Positions 44,876-53,788 of a stretch of DNA of 64,000 bases are shown in pieces. The DNA is from Lachnospiraceae bacterium. GTDB lineage: Bacteria > Bacillota > Clostridia > Lachnospirales > Lachnospiraceae. The notes below the pieces were generated by a model. The model was not told the origin of the DNA and did no database searches. It saw only the letters and a list, made by a program, of their open reading frames with translations. Position 1 is the first letter of the stretch. Every line of letters starts with the position of its first letter. Position numbers and translations under genes: made by a program. The DNA is taken from assembly GCA_017397645.1 (NCBI GenBank), contig JAFQIE010000025.1:60318-124317 (forward strand), read 5' to 3'.

Positions 44876-47059
44876 TTATTCCGTGGGAGCATTTAAAGCA
44901 TCTGCATCTGCAATCAACTGTTGTAGAAATGCATATGCTGTACTTTCCTGTTCATAAATATTTGCATCCAGCGCCTGCTTTGCCAGGTCATAGATACTTC
45001 TGTTACTTATCGGACCATAAACTATGGTTTCCGCTCCGTCCTTTTCCAAAATTGCATATCCGCGGAACGCAAATGCCGTCTGATATTGGTCCGCAGGCAA
45101 TCCCACCAAAACAGCCGTATAACGATATCTGTTATCCACAGTTTCATATACCACGTCCTTGAAACCTTCGGGTGTTGTACCAAATGCTATACTTGTCTGT
45201 ACCTTTTGGCCATCCTTAATCATTGGATATGTGGCACGGTTACTGTCTTTCATAACCAATGTACCATATTCCTTCAAGCGATAGCCATTCACACCTTCTC
45301 CAGTCAAACGTGCCCGCAAATCCGCATCGATTCCGGATTTTACACGAATGCCTGATTTACCCGTGATACGGATAGAAAAACCATGATAGGACAGCAAATC
45401 CCTCATCTCGTTTTCAGGCGTTGCCACATATTCCATTCCATCGTGAGTTAAAGTCCACAGGGACATACCTTTGGGTGCACCGTTTTCCTTGTACTCGTAT
45501 ACCACTGCCGTTTTGACGTACTGATCGGGTGCTGTCACAACCAGTTTGTTGTTCTTTATCTCACCTGCATAAGCGACACCGTCCAGCCAAACGGTGGTGT
45601 CCGTATATCCTGTCGGCAACTCCAAGCTCACCTTGGTGGACATCTTCGGTTCGCCGCACGCCTCCTCGGGCATGTTCTCAAACACCGGAATCTTGAACAC
45701 AAAAGGACTGTTCAAGGAATTTGCCTGTTCATACAGTTTCTTGATATTGGAACCTTCCGTGGTAGGGGCAGTAATATTCTGCATATACTGATGGGTATGA
45801 GGTGCATAGTACCCGTTGGGATTTACATTGAATTTCTGCAGGTACAGGGTATCCTGTCCTTTTTTAATATAGTTACCGGAAATAAAATCCGCACCATACA
45901 TGATGGAATAGTACGCACCCTGGGCCCAGTTTTCTTTCGCATAAGTCAGACCATTTGTGATGTATTCCTGGGTACTGCTGCCGGTGGCACCGATGTTAAA
46001 ATAATTGTACCATCCTTCAAATCCGGCTACCGTACCGGAAATCATGGGGGAATCCCCTGCCCAGCCCTGCTCCTGGATCACTCTTGCCACCAAATGGAAA
46101 GGACTTACTTTTCTGCCCTCTTCCTTTGCCAGTGCCCAGAATATCGTCGCATAGGACATGCTGGTACCGGGTGCAGGTTTACTGTCATTCATAAAAGTTT
46201 GATTCAGGAAGGAAGCCACCGCCTCGAAACTGTGGTATTCCTCGTTGTAGGTCAACTGCTCGAACTGGAAGATTCTATCCTCTGTCAAAGCATTTCTGGG
46301 GTCCATGTACATCTCCACTGCGGGTTTGGTAGCATAGTACCAGGTGCCGTTATCGTACAACTCACCCTTGGTCCAATCCGGCAGAGTCTTGTACACCAAG
46401 CTCTTGCCGCCCTGCATCTGCGCCTGAATAACCTGGTCCCAGTTCATGCCTGTATAGAACTTCGCAAAGACCCAATTGGGATGTGCCTGCTTTAAAGCCA
46501 CCAAAGCCTCTCTATAACTTTCAGGGAACTGATCTACATCTGCGTAGCCGGTGCCCTCGCCATCTACAGCCGTCAGGTTATACATGCTGACACCGTAGAA
46601 TCCATAGGATTCCTGCCACTGCAAAAATCTGCTGTCAGAGCAGGCAAGATTGCCCAAGGGAACATAACCGGTCAATTCCCGTCCCTGGAATCCCAATTTC
46701 ACATACACCCATATTTGAAAATCGTCATCCACATAAATATCGCAGATATTTACCGGATGTCCACTGTACACAGTTACTGCCACAGGGCTGTCCCAGGCAG
46801 GCGTGGTTCGGACGGGGAAGGTATCTGCCAAATACACCAGTGCAGGAATGTCACGTTTGGCAGCAATTGCTGCCAAGTCCTCTCCTGCCATCTCTACCCA
46901 CTGTGCGGTTTCTTCATCCATTTGAGCTGAAACCCGACCGGACAAGGGAACAGTAGCAGCCTTGGTTATGGGCGCAGGAAGACCTGACCACAGCATCACT
47001 ACGGTCAAAAGAAAACTGACAACTCTTATGCAGTTTATCTGTCGTGCTTCTTTTTTCAT
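44876..47059 (-). CDS. Secreted glucosaminidase-domain cell-wall hydrolase
   Basis: 727 aa. Signal peptide (residues 1-35, ends ITKAA-T). Residues 75-145 look like an SH3-type binding part (TFPVRTTPAWDSPVAVTVYS). Residues about 185-430 include HPNWVFAKFYTGMNWDQVI and a glucosaminidase domain with VARVIQEQGWAGDSPM, where Glu330 is the likely catalytic acid, and YNYFNIGATGS, typical of family 73-like enzymes. The rest (450-727) is two or three Ig-like or CshA-type domains of unknown family. Cuts peptidoglycan during growth or separation. AGAAAGG precedes the ATG; it has a weak extended -10 promoter. Confidence 0.9.
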   Translation of the reverse strand: MKKEARQINCIRVVSFLLTVVMLWSGLPAPITKAATVPLSGRVSAQMDEETAQWVEMAGEDLAAIAAKRDIPALVYLADTFPVRTTPAWDSPVAVTVYSGHPVNICDIYVDDDFQIWVYVKLGFQGRELTGYVPLGNLACSDSRFLQWQESYGFYGVSMYNLTAVDGEGTGYADVDQFPESYREALVALKQAHPNWVFAKFYTGMNWDQVIQAQMQGGKSLVYKTLPDWTKGELYDNGTWYYATKPAVEMYMDPRNALTEDRIFQFEQLTYNEEYHSFEAVASFLNQTFMNDSKPAPGTSMSYATIFWALAKEEGRKVSPFHLVARVIQEQGWAGDSPMISGTVAGFEGWYNYFNIGATGSSTQEYITNGLTYAKENWAQGAYYSIMYGADFISGNYIKKGQDTLYLQKFNVNPNGYYAPHTHQYMQNITAPTTEGSNIKKLYEQANSLNSPFVFKIPVFENMPEEACGEPKMSTKVSLELPTGYTDTTVWLDGVAYAGEIKNNKLVVTAPDQYVKTAVVYEYKENGAPKGMSLWTLTHDGMEYVATPENEMRDLLSYHGFSIRITGKSGIRVKSGIDADLRARLTGEGVNGYRLKEYGTLVMKDSNRATYPMIKDGQKVQTSIAFGTTPEGFKDVVYETVDNRYRYTAVLVGLPADQYQTAFAFRGYAILEKDGAETIVYGPISNRSIYDLAKQALDANIYEQESTAYAFLQQLIADADALNAPTE

Positions 47060-47101
47060 CTTCTTGTACCTTTCTAAATCTAAGGAAAAAGTTACTGCTT
47101 C

Positions 47102-47110
47102 ATTCTACCA
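47102..47110 (-). promoter_or_regulatory. Candidate promoter of the glucosaminidase-to-GT4 block
   Basis: Minus strand extended -10 TG-G-TAGAAT (47110-47102), no clear -35. About 45 bases precede the ATG at 47059. It shares the TGG-TAWAAT form of other sites in the window. Confidence 0.4.
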
Positions 47111-47149
47111 TAGCTTTTTGTCTTTTTTCTCGGTAGATTTTGGCAGAGA

Positions 47150-48130
47150 TTATCTCATTTTTGCATGTAACTGACGAATGCTCTTAGGGGCAATGGCAAA
47201 CAAGGTGTGATATAGTTTGTTCTTCCCTGTCAGCTCCGGATTACCCATGGCCCTAAACCAGTTTTTACGCATATATGCCACCACATTACGATACATCCCG
47301 TTATCCCTTGTCATTTGGGATATGGGAATATGCAACAAATACTCCAGTCTCTGAAATACAGCAAAGCGCAATGCCACACTTTTCAGTGTAGGAATGCTTT
47401 GTGCAACAAGCACTTCCACCATATCTGCATTGTCCACGCAATCGGCATACACTCGGGAGAAACTTTCCTTATCCGCCTTACGGGAATTACTGCCAATGCG
47501 GTAAAACACATGATAAGTCTGCTCCGGCAGCGAAACCAATTTACCAATGCCGGGCAACATTCTCACCAACAGATGAAAATCTTCATTCAACCTTCCCTCC
47601 GGAAATGCCTCCTTGGGGAAAAGGCTTTTATCAATCAATTTTGTACAGAAGGAGCAATCTCCTCTGTGCATCAACAATTCTTTCAAAAATTCTAGGCTGC
47701 TTATCACAGTTGCTTCCTTTGGCGGCTCACAGATATTAGGAAGCATCTTTCCATCCTGATCTATCTCATCCCTGCCTATTTGAGCCACCTTCACACCATA
47801 CGTTACGATTCCGCTGTATAGTTTCTCGTACATGTCAGGTGCGATGAAATCATCGCTGTCTACAAACCCCACATACTCTCCTTTTGCATAGGTCAGCGCC
47901 AGATTTCTGGCCGTGGAAGAACCGCCGTTTTCCTTGTGAAATACACGGATACGATCATCCTTTTGGGCAAGCTCATCACATAGCTTGTCCGTACCGTCTG
48001 TGGAACCGTCATCCACCAGCAAAATCTCCAGATTCCGGTAGGTCTGATTGCAAATGGATTCTACACATCTGGGCAGATATTCTATGATGTTGTAAACCGG
48101 CACAATGACCGTGATTAAAGGCTTGTTCAT
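47150..48130 (-). CDS. Family 2 glycosyltransferase
   Basis: 326 aa: PLITVIVPVYNIIEYLPRCV, VDDGSTDGTDKLCD and GFVDSDDFIAPDMYEK are standard GT2 motifs near residues 5, 39 and 90; a conserved ENGGSSTARNLAL acceptor loop is present. The C-terminal 100 residues are helical and basic (NWFRAMGNPELTGKNKLYHT). It resembles beta-glycosyltransferases of capsule clusters (EpsH/CpsI type). The start has only AGAGG directly against the ATG and AAAGGTAG further away, so the initiation signal is weak. Donor sugar unknown. Confidence 0.9.
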   Translation of the reverse strand: MNKPLITVIVPVYNIIEYLPRCVESICNQTYRNLEILLVDDGSTDGTDKLCDELAQKDDRIRVFHKENGGSSTARNLALTYAKGEYVGFVDSDDFIAPDMYEKLYSGIVTYGVKVAQIGRDEIDQDGKMLPNICEPPKEATVISSLEFLKELLMHRGDCSFCTKLIDKSLFPKEAFPEGRLNEDFHLLVRMLPGIGKLVSLPEQTYHVFYRIGSNSRKADKESFSRVYADCVDNADMVEVLVAQSIPTLKSVALRFAVFQRLEYLLHIPISQMTRDNGMYRNVVAYMRKNWFRAMGNPELTGKNKLYHTLFAIAPKSIRQLHAKMR

Positions 48131-48158
48131 CCTCTATATGGTCTACCTTTCTATTTTA

Positions 48159-49367
48159 TCACTTTCCCAGTATTTGGGCAACTTCCCGGACTACTTTTCT
48201 ACGCATTCCGCCCTCTGATATGAGAGGTGCCGGTGTCATCGGTCCCTTCCCCGTGGCAAGGACTGCTGTGGGACCGTCCGAAATACCCTCCAATACCGTC
48301 AACAAACGCTCTGCGGCAACTTTTGCATTCCAAGTTCCGGCAATGGTTTCATAGGCTTTTCTACCAGTCTCTTCGCGCAAATCCTTTTGCTTCACCAACC
48401 ATTCCGTCAATGCAAACAGCATCTGTTTATTTCCACTTTCATATAGGAATCCATTCGCTCCATTTTCCACCAAGTAGGGTGCTGCGCCAATCATATGATC
48501 CGCCACCAGAGCACAACCACTATTCATGGCTTCGTTGGCAACTGCACCCCAGCCTTCCTGACGGTCACTGGTGAACAGATGAATATTGGCTTTTTCCATC
48601 AAATTCCGCACTTCCTCCGGAGACTTGAATCCAAGGAAGAAAACCTGCTCCTGCAATCCGTACGCCTCCCTAAGCTGCTCCATCTGAGTAAGTAGCAGAC
48701 CTCCGCCCACCACGTCCATATGAAATTTCAGCCCTTGTTTTTTTAAATGGTATGCTGTCTCCAATGCCAATTCCGGATGTTTCCAGTCTATCATCCGGCC
48801 CGCCCAAAGCAAGTACGGAATCTTTTCCTCACCATATCCTTTGTCTGCAATTAACCGATCGGCATCGTGCTCCCTCATTTCAGGAAAATATCCCCACCGG
48901 AACATCTTCCCGGGATAGGCTCTCACAATATGGAAATCCGAAGCCACATATCCTCCCGCGCAGAGCAGATATACCTGTGCGTTACAGTATCTGGTGTGGT
49001 CCTTATACTTTTTTATCAATCCCCGGGGGGAAACAGCTTTCCACTGCCCCGTCTTGTATAAACGCTCGCTTATCCGGACGATAACCTTGCCCTGGCGCAA
49101 ACGGTTTTGAATGTAGCTTTCATCGTCGGTGCCACCAAAGAGCACCACATCACTTTCATCTATCAATTGCTGACAGAGTTCCTCTTCTTCATAGAAGCAC
49201 TTTACAAATGCAGGCCTTATTTCCTCATGCCATCCCATCTGTACCCGCTCCTGCTCCATGGGTTGCGTCTGTACAAAGACAAAACCCTCCCCCAAATGCT
49301 CTTTCATAGCATTGCAAAAAGGAATCTGATGATGATTAATATAGTTAGAAACGAAGGTCACTTTCAT
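48159..49367 (-). CDS. Family 4 glycosyltransferase
   Basis: 402 aa GT-B enzyme starting VTFVSNYINHHQIPFCNAMK, with the linker VAEPELALETAYHL-like stretch and donor-binding SDRQEGWGAVANEAMNSGCA near residue 285 (the E-x7-E region). LPEMREHDADRLI-type central segment is unique. GAGGGA lies before the ATG at 49367; the long reading from 49493 would run back into the previous gene. Starts four bases after the neighbouring GT4 gene (49372-50700), so the two are co-translated. Confidence 0.88.
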   Translation of the reverse strand: MKVTFVSNYINHHQIPFCNAMKEHLGEGFVFVQTQPMEQERVQMGWHEEIRPAFVKCFYEEEELCQQLIDESDVVLFGGTDDESYIQNRLRQGKVIVRISERLYKTGQWKAVSPRGLIKKYKDHTRYCNAQVYLLCAGGYVASDFHIVRAYPGKMFRWGYFPEMREHDADRLIADKGYGEEKIPYLLWAGRMIDWKHPELALETAYHLKKQGLKFHMDVVGGGLLLTQMEQLREAYGLQEQVFFLGFKSPEEVRNLMEKANIHLFTSDRQEGWGAVANEAMNSGCALVADHMIGAAPYLVENGANGFLYESGNKQMLFALTEWLVKQKDLREETGRKAYETIAGTWNAKVAAERLLTVLEGISDGPTAVLATGKGPMTPAPLISEGGMRRKVVREVAQILGK

Positions 49368-49371
49368 GGTG

Positions 49372-50700
49372 CTATCCCTCTTTTCCTTTTTCCATGATTT
49401 TTCTATATACTTCCAGTAACTGTCTGCAATTTTCTTCTCTGTCGTGGGTTCGTAGGGCGTGCTCTCTGGCACGCAAACCGTATACAGTACCATCTTCCTG
49501 CCACATTCTTAAAACTGCTTCTTTTAATCTATTGGACACACCTGTTAAGTCCTCTGTTCCCGGACGGTGTCCCTCATACATGATACCTTCTCCCGCCTGC
49601 ATCACGGTAGGCAAGCCACCCACATCAGCGCTGATGCAGGGCATTCCCAAAAGCATGGCCTCTCCCAGGGACTTGGAGGAATTTTCCAAAGCAGAGCAAC
49701 AGACAAAAACATGACTGGACAAGCAGGTTTCCATCATTTCCTCTGCCGTTAATTTTCCTTTAAATGTCACCCTGTCTTGTAGACCATATTCTTTAATCAA
49801 ACTTCGCAAATACTTTCCGTAACCGGAGATTTTTAGCTTCTCCTTCCATGTACCATAAGACACCAAGCTGTTGCCGGCCACCACCAAGGTAGCGTCCGGA
49901 TAGTGTTCTAAAATACCGGGCATAGCACAGAGCATATAGTGCAATCCCTTCAGGGGATAATCTCCCTGACTTACAAAAATGCGGTGGGGTGTGCAAGAAT
50001 CGGCACGCCAGGTATCTGTATAGAAGCACCCACGCAAGGTTTCATTCACGGAAAAGTATTCTGCATCAGGATTACACTTCAGTGCGTATTCTTTATCCCA
50101 GGCCGTTCGGCCGGTAATGTTATGCGTCATACGAAGAGCCTGTTCTTCATTGGCACCTCTTTTGCGAAACTTCTCCGCCTGCTTTTCAATGTTGTCCCTC
50201 CGCAGGATATCGCGGAAGGTTTTTGCCTTCACCACCTTTTGTGGCAAATCTGCATAATAACTCTCGGCAATCGGTCCGCATAATCCCTGAATGCCAAGTA
50301 AGAATCGCTCCTTGTCGGGGACCATTTGTACTGCCGCCAGTGCATGAGGATACTCTGTGCCAAAACAGTGAATCACATCCGGCTTAGAAAGGGCAAAAAC
50401 TTTTTCCAGTGCACGGTTTGTTCTCATGTCATGCTGCTCCGGGCAAGTCACATCTTCGTAAAAACCGTAATAGGGAATCTCACGCCCCATAACCTGTGCC
50501 ATGCCGACACAAATACCATCCTCGTCAAGGCATTCCTCCGGTCCGGGAAATGCCACCTGCAGTTCCAAGCCCTGCGCATCATCGCTAGAGTATAGGGCAT
50601 GCATCAGGCCGCTGACCCAGCCCTCCTTGTTAGACACCTCTATATGTAATTGTTCTGCGGCCTCCGGAAAAGCCAGATTACAAATCCACAAAACTTTCAT
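49372..50700 (-). CDS. Family 4 glycosyltransferase
   Basis: 442 aa, starting KVLWICNLAFPEAAEQLHIE. The N-terminal half has a long insert (FGTEYPHALAAVQMVPDKER and a Lys/Arg-rich segment around 165-190). The donor-binding part holds VSQGDYPLKGLHYMLCAMPG, SALENSSKSLGEAMLLGMPC and SADVGGLPTVMQAGEG, a normal GT4 ending. GAGGAAAC precedes the ATG. Located between the EpsG-like polymerase and a second GT4, so it builds the repeat unit on its lipid carrier. Confidence 0.88.
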   Translation of the reverse strand: MKVLWICNLAFPEAAEQLHIEVSNKEGWVSGLMHALYSSDDAQGLELQVAFPGPEECLDEDGICVGMAQVMGREIPYYGFYEDVTCPEQHDMRTNRALEKVFALSKPDVIHCFGTEYPHALAAVQMVPDKERFLLGIQGLCGPIAESYYADLPQKVVKAKTFRDILRRDNIEKQAEKFRKRGANEEQALRMTHNITGRTAWDKEYALKCNPDAEYFSVNETLRGCFYTDTWRADSCTPHRIFVSQGDYPLKGLHYMLCAMPGILEHYPDATLVVAGNSLVSYGTWKEKLKISGYGKYLRSLIKEYGLQDRVTFKGKLTAEEMMETCLSSHVFVCCSALENSSKSLGEAMLLGMPCISADVGGLPTVMQAGEGIMYEGHRPGTEDLTGVSNRLKEAVLRMWQEDGTVYGLRAREHALRTHDREENCRQLLEVYRKIMEKGKEG

Positions 50701-50711
50701 AGGTTTCCTCG

Positions 50712-51845
50712 TTAATTAAAAATCCAATTCAAATAGGGCAGTAGCCTCACATCAACAGCATACATCTGATGTAACAGTAGTACGAAATATACGCTAAACC
50801 CACCTATCACCCCAATATAACAGGCCGTTTTTAACCATCCCTTGGATAAACCGTGTAACAATTTAGGAAGCAGGAATACCTGGGAAATAATCATATAATA
50901 TCCGATTCTGGATACCTCAGGAATAAAACTTCCGCAACAATAAACCACCAAACCGAAAAGGTTCAAATAGGAGTAAAACCTTCCCACATAATCTTCTTTC
51001 AAGGATTGTTTATATGCAAACAGGCAAAGTGCCAAAACACAGACGCATTTTCCGATGTTTACCCAGGATAAATCTCCATTGTCAAACATGGAATCCCGAT
51101 AATAAGGGTAGAACAAAAAGATGATTTCACGGTACAGGTCAGCCCCGAAAATCAAACTTAAAATACCGGCAAAACCTACGCCATAATGCCATTTTTTCAG
51201 TGGCGCAGAAGCCAAGAATCCTGCTACTATATATACCGGAATCACCAAAAATATCGATTTGTGGAACATGGCACCAACCAAAATCCAAAGCAAAAACTTG
51301 CCATACTCTTTTCGGAGCACAAACTTCATGGAAAAAAGGGCAATTGCCAGTGCCAAGTAGTAGCGGACAGAATTCAAACTATGAAAATAATAACCGCCCG
51401 TTAGAAGCAAAAACAGAGAGAACGCAAAATTCTCCCCCTGATCACGCATACTTCTCACAAAGAAAAATACCGTCACTATTGAAAAAAAAGCAAACACAGG
51501 AATATAGTTGTCGTAGCCAAACAACTGCTGTATCCACTTCACAATATAATTAAATCCAAACTCCGAGGACACATGCCTCTCCTGGGCAATCAACTTGAAA
51601 TTATCACGATACACCCAGTAATCATTGCCCACCGCAATTCTGCAGGCGGACACAGCGGTCAAAAGAAAATAAACGGCAAACATGGCGATTCTGTTTCGCG
51701 CCAGTTGGTTATCACAGCCCACATTCGTTCCACAAGGTCTTCCGCCCTGTAAAAACCCGGGCACATATCTTCTATTATCCACACACAATCCAAGCGCCAC
51801 TGTAAGTACAGTCAGCGCCACATATACCCATGCGCTACTCTCCAT
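50712..51845 (-). CDS. EpsG/Wzy-type polysaccharide polymerase
   Basis: 377 aa with about ten membrane segments. Motif-level likeness to the EpsG family: VGNDYWVYRDNFKLI near residue 72 and FGFNYIVKWIQQLFGYDNYI, then HSLNSVRYYLALAIALFSMK, where the Arg lies in a membrane segment, as expected for polymerases that join undecaprenyl-linked repeats outside the membrane. AAAGGAGG lies seven bases before the ATG. It differs in layout from the ligase-like protein at 23245-24915. Confidence 0.86.
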   Translation of the reverse strand: MESSAWVYVALTVLTVALGLCVDNRRYVPGFLQGGRPCGTNVGCDNQLARNRIAMFAVYFLLTAVSACRIAVGNDYWVYRDNFKLIAQERHVSSEFGFNYIVKWIQQLFGYDNYIPVFAFFSIVTVFFFVRSMRDQGENFAFSLFLLLTGGYYFHSLNSVRYYLALAIALFSMKFVLRKEYGKFLLWILVGAMFHKSIFLVIPVYIVAGFLASAPLKKWHYGVGFAGILSLIFGADLYREIIFLFYPYYRDSMFDNGDLSWVNIGKCVCVLALCLFAYKQSLKEDYVGRFYSYLNLFGLVVYCCGSFIPEVSRIGYYMIISQVFLLPKLLHGLSKGWLKTACYIGVIGGFSVYFVLLLHQMYAVDVRLLPYLNWIFN

Positions 51846-51897
51846 GCTGCCTCCTTTCTGAAATCTCGCTTCTCAAATCCTTAGAAAAGTGGGGCGA

Positions 51898-52701
51898 TTA
51901 CTCTGTCACACCCTGCGTTTGAATTTCTCTTCCTTCCTTTATACCCCGCCTCATCCAGCGATATGCTTGAACCCAAGTTACCTGACTGCACATCTTATTC
52001 TTGTGCGCCAAAAGGAACCGAAGGGACAACACCGTCGCCAATACACCATAGAGGAAGTGATATAACACACCTCTGTCCACAAAAAATTTCTCATTGTATC
52101 CATCAAACCAGGAGGACTCCGATGCCTCTTCCCTACCAATGGTTACAGGTGCCGTAAACACGCGATACCCCTTGTCCATCAACTCTTTCAAAAACAAGCT
52201 ATCCTCTCCATTGCTGTACTTGGCTCCGCCACCAAATAACAAGGAAAACTTCACCCCGGAAGAAGCCAGTGCTTCTCTGCGCAATGCAAAACTCACTGCA
52301 CCGTACCGCCCGCAGTTGTACCAACGCACGCGTTTTCTGTCTGTGATGTGGTAGGTTCTGCGTTCTTCCTCCACATCCACATTGAATAAAATCATATCCG
52401 CCTGTGAATTTGCTTCAAATTCTGCAACTATTTTCTCCGCATACCCATCTTCATACACAATATCACTGTCGGAAAACAGACAGATATCACCGGTTGCCTT
52501 CGCAATGGCTGCATTCCGGCTTCTACCTACACCGCGTTCCCGCATGGAATAAAATTCCACTCTGCCACCCGGGACGGATAGCTCCCCGTAGCCTTCTTCA
52601 TCACACTGGTTAATGACCACGGCATCTGATTGTAAATTCATTCTATGAATCAGTTCCTCGGGACTCTCGTGCATAACCGAGGCCAACACCTGCACCTTCA
52701 A
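51898..52701 (-). CDS. GT2-like glycosyltransferase with atypical N-terminus
   Basis: 267 aa. It starts KVQVLASVMHESPEELIHRM, followed by SDAVVINQCDEEGYGELSV instead of the usual VPxYN start, then GVGRSRNAAIAKATGDICLF and LFSDSDIVYEDGY with the acidic metal motif, and KYSNGEDSLFLKELMD. This pattern is common in Firmicutes capsule clusters among enzymes annotated as GT2 family. TTG start (52701) with GAGGTG upstream, next to the Wzz-like stop. One C-terminal amphipathic or membrane helix around 210-235. Confidence 0.82.
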   Translation of the reverse strand: MKVQVLASVMHESPEELIHRMNLQSDAVVINQCDEEGYGELSVPGGRVEFYSMRERGVGRSRNAAIAKATGDICLFSDSDIVYEDGYAEKIVAEFEANSQADMILFNVDVEEERRTYHITDRKRVRWYNCGRYGAVSFALRREALASSGVKFSLLFGGGAKYSNGEDSLFLKELMDKGYRVFTAPVTIGREEASESSWFDGYNEKFFVDRGVLYHFLYGVLATVLSLRFLLAHKNKMCSQVTWVQAYRWMRRGIKEGREIQTQGVTE

Positions 52702-52704
52702 ATT

Positions 52705-53757
52705 CTACACCTCATCTTTTCCCAAACAATAATACAAACGAAGTAATCTCTCGTCTGCGATTGCCATAATAGCTGCCGTCACCACGCATTCCTGTTGCTG
52801 CAGATACTCCAGCACAGGTTCCAGTTTTGCATTGCCGCGGAGACCTTGTTCTACCACCAGCAAAATTCCATCTGCTTCACGCAGCTTCTTGCACACTTCA
52901 GGACTTAATACGGGTGCAGGAACAGGATACCATGTCCCAAGGCGTTCTTCCCCGCATACTTCCTTCAAAGATTGCAAAAACAAAACAGGGTCGGTTTCAG
53001 AACTTACAGGACATACTGCCACTTTTTCTTTTCCATCAAAATGGAATTGCATATTCTGAACAAGTTCTCTGCTTGCCAAAGTCCCAACCACAGGCAGGGA
53101 ATATCTTTTCCACAAAGACACCGGCAGCCATAGGGCGTCCACCCATGTCTCTTTGATTAAAAATACAACTATCACGAAGAAACAGGACAACACAGCCCCC
53201 AGAGCAAAAGCTCTGCCCACCCGCACATCCGGCAGGTAAGCATAAGCCTCCTTCTCAGAATCCATAATTGCAACCGCCTCTATCTCACGAAGCTGCTTCG
53301 GAACCGCTGTTACCATGACCTCATCCACTGCCTGATGAACCTCTGTGCAAAGGTCCTTATCCAGAGCTCTAACCTCAATAGATGGCACCCGCAAATCGGA
53401 GGCAAGGTAAGCTTCCAGCATACCTGAAAGCACATCCCGGTCTATTTCCTTCCCGTCAAGAAGCGCTTGCACGGCACCCAAAAATGCATCTGAGTGGACA
53501 TAGGTATTCCAACTGGTCTGATTGATGTAAACAGCGCCAATTTCTGCCTCCGATTCCACTGCATATTCCACATGGTAAACCGATTGGGCAATATATCCGG
53601 GATTCTCCCGCAACACCACATTCTTGAGGTAATAGCCACCACCTACGAGCAAGGTGCCCAGCAGGATAAGTCCCGCCAAAAGAGGCAATTTGATAACCAT
53701 TCTGCATATGGTCAGTCGCAGGTTGAATGCTTCTTTTCCATAATCATTCTGCTTCAT
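52705..53757 (-). CDS. Wzz-like chain-length protein fused to a degenerate BY-kinase-like domain
   Basis: 350 aa. Membrane helix 1 at about 24-45, an outer domain (about 50-175) and helix 2 at about 180-200, the layout of Wzz/CpsC co-polymerases. After helix 2, residues about 210-350 resemble the tail of a bacterial tyrosine kinase (CpsD/CapB): VVGTLASRELVQNMQFHFDG, a middle part and LREADGILLVVEQGLRGNAK. However, the Walker A glycine loop (GxxxxGKS/T) is missing and no Walker B Asp is seen, so no kinase activity is expected. GGAGA precedes the ATG. It likely sets polymer length for EpsG. Confidence 0.8.
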   Translation of the reverse strand: MKQNDYGKEAFNLRLTICRMVIKLPLLAGLILLGTLLVGGGYYLKNVVLRENPGYIAQSVYHVEYAVESEAEIGAVYINQTSWNTYVHSDAFLGAVQALLDGKEIDRDVLSGMLEAYLASDLRVPSIEVRALDKDLCTEVHQAVDEVMVTAVPKQLREIEAVAIMDSEKEAYAYLPDVRVGRAFALGAVLSCFFVIVVFLIKETWVDALWLPVSLWKRYSLPVVGTLASRELVQNMQFHFDGKEKVAVCPVSSETDPVLFLQSLKEVCGEERLGTWYPVPAPVLSPEVCKKLREADGILLVVEQGLRGNAKLEPVLEYLQQQECVVTAAIMAIADERLLRLYYCLGKDEV

Positions 53758-53788
53758 TTCGCAGTTCTCCTTCGTTTGATTCCTGTTA

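Noticed and set aside
45791-46495. 234-aa plus-strand open frame opposite the glucosaminidase gene
   Set aside because: Antisense shadow of a confidently assigned gene, no ribosome site, no recognisable domain.
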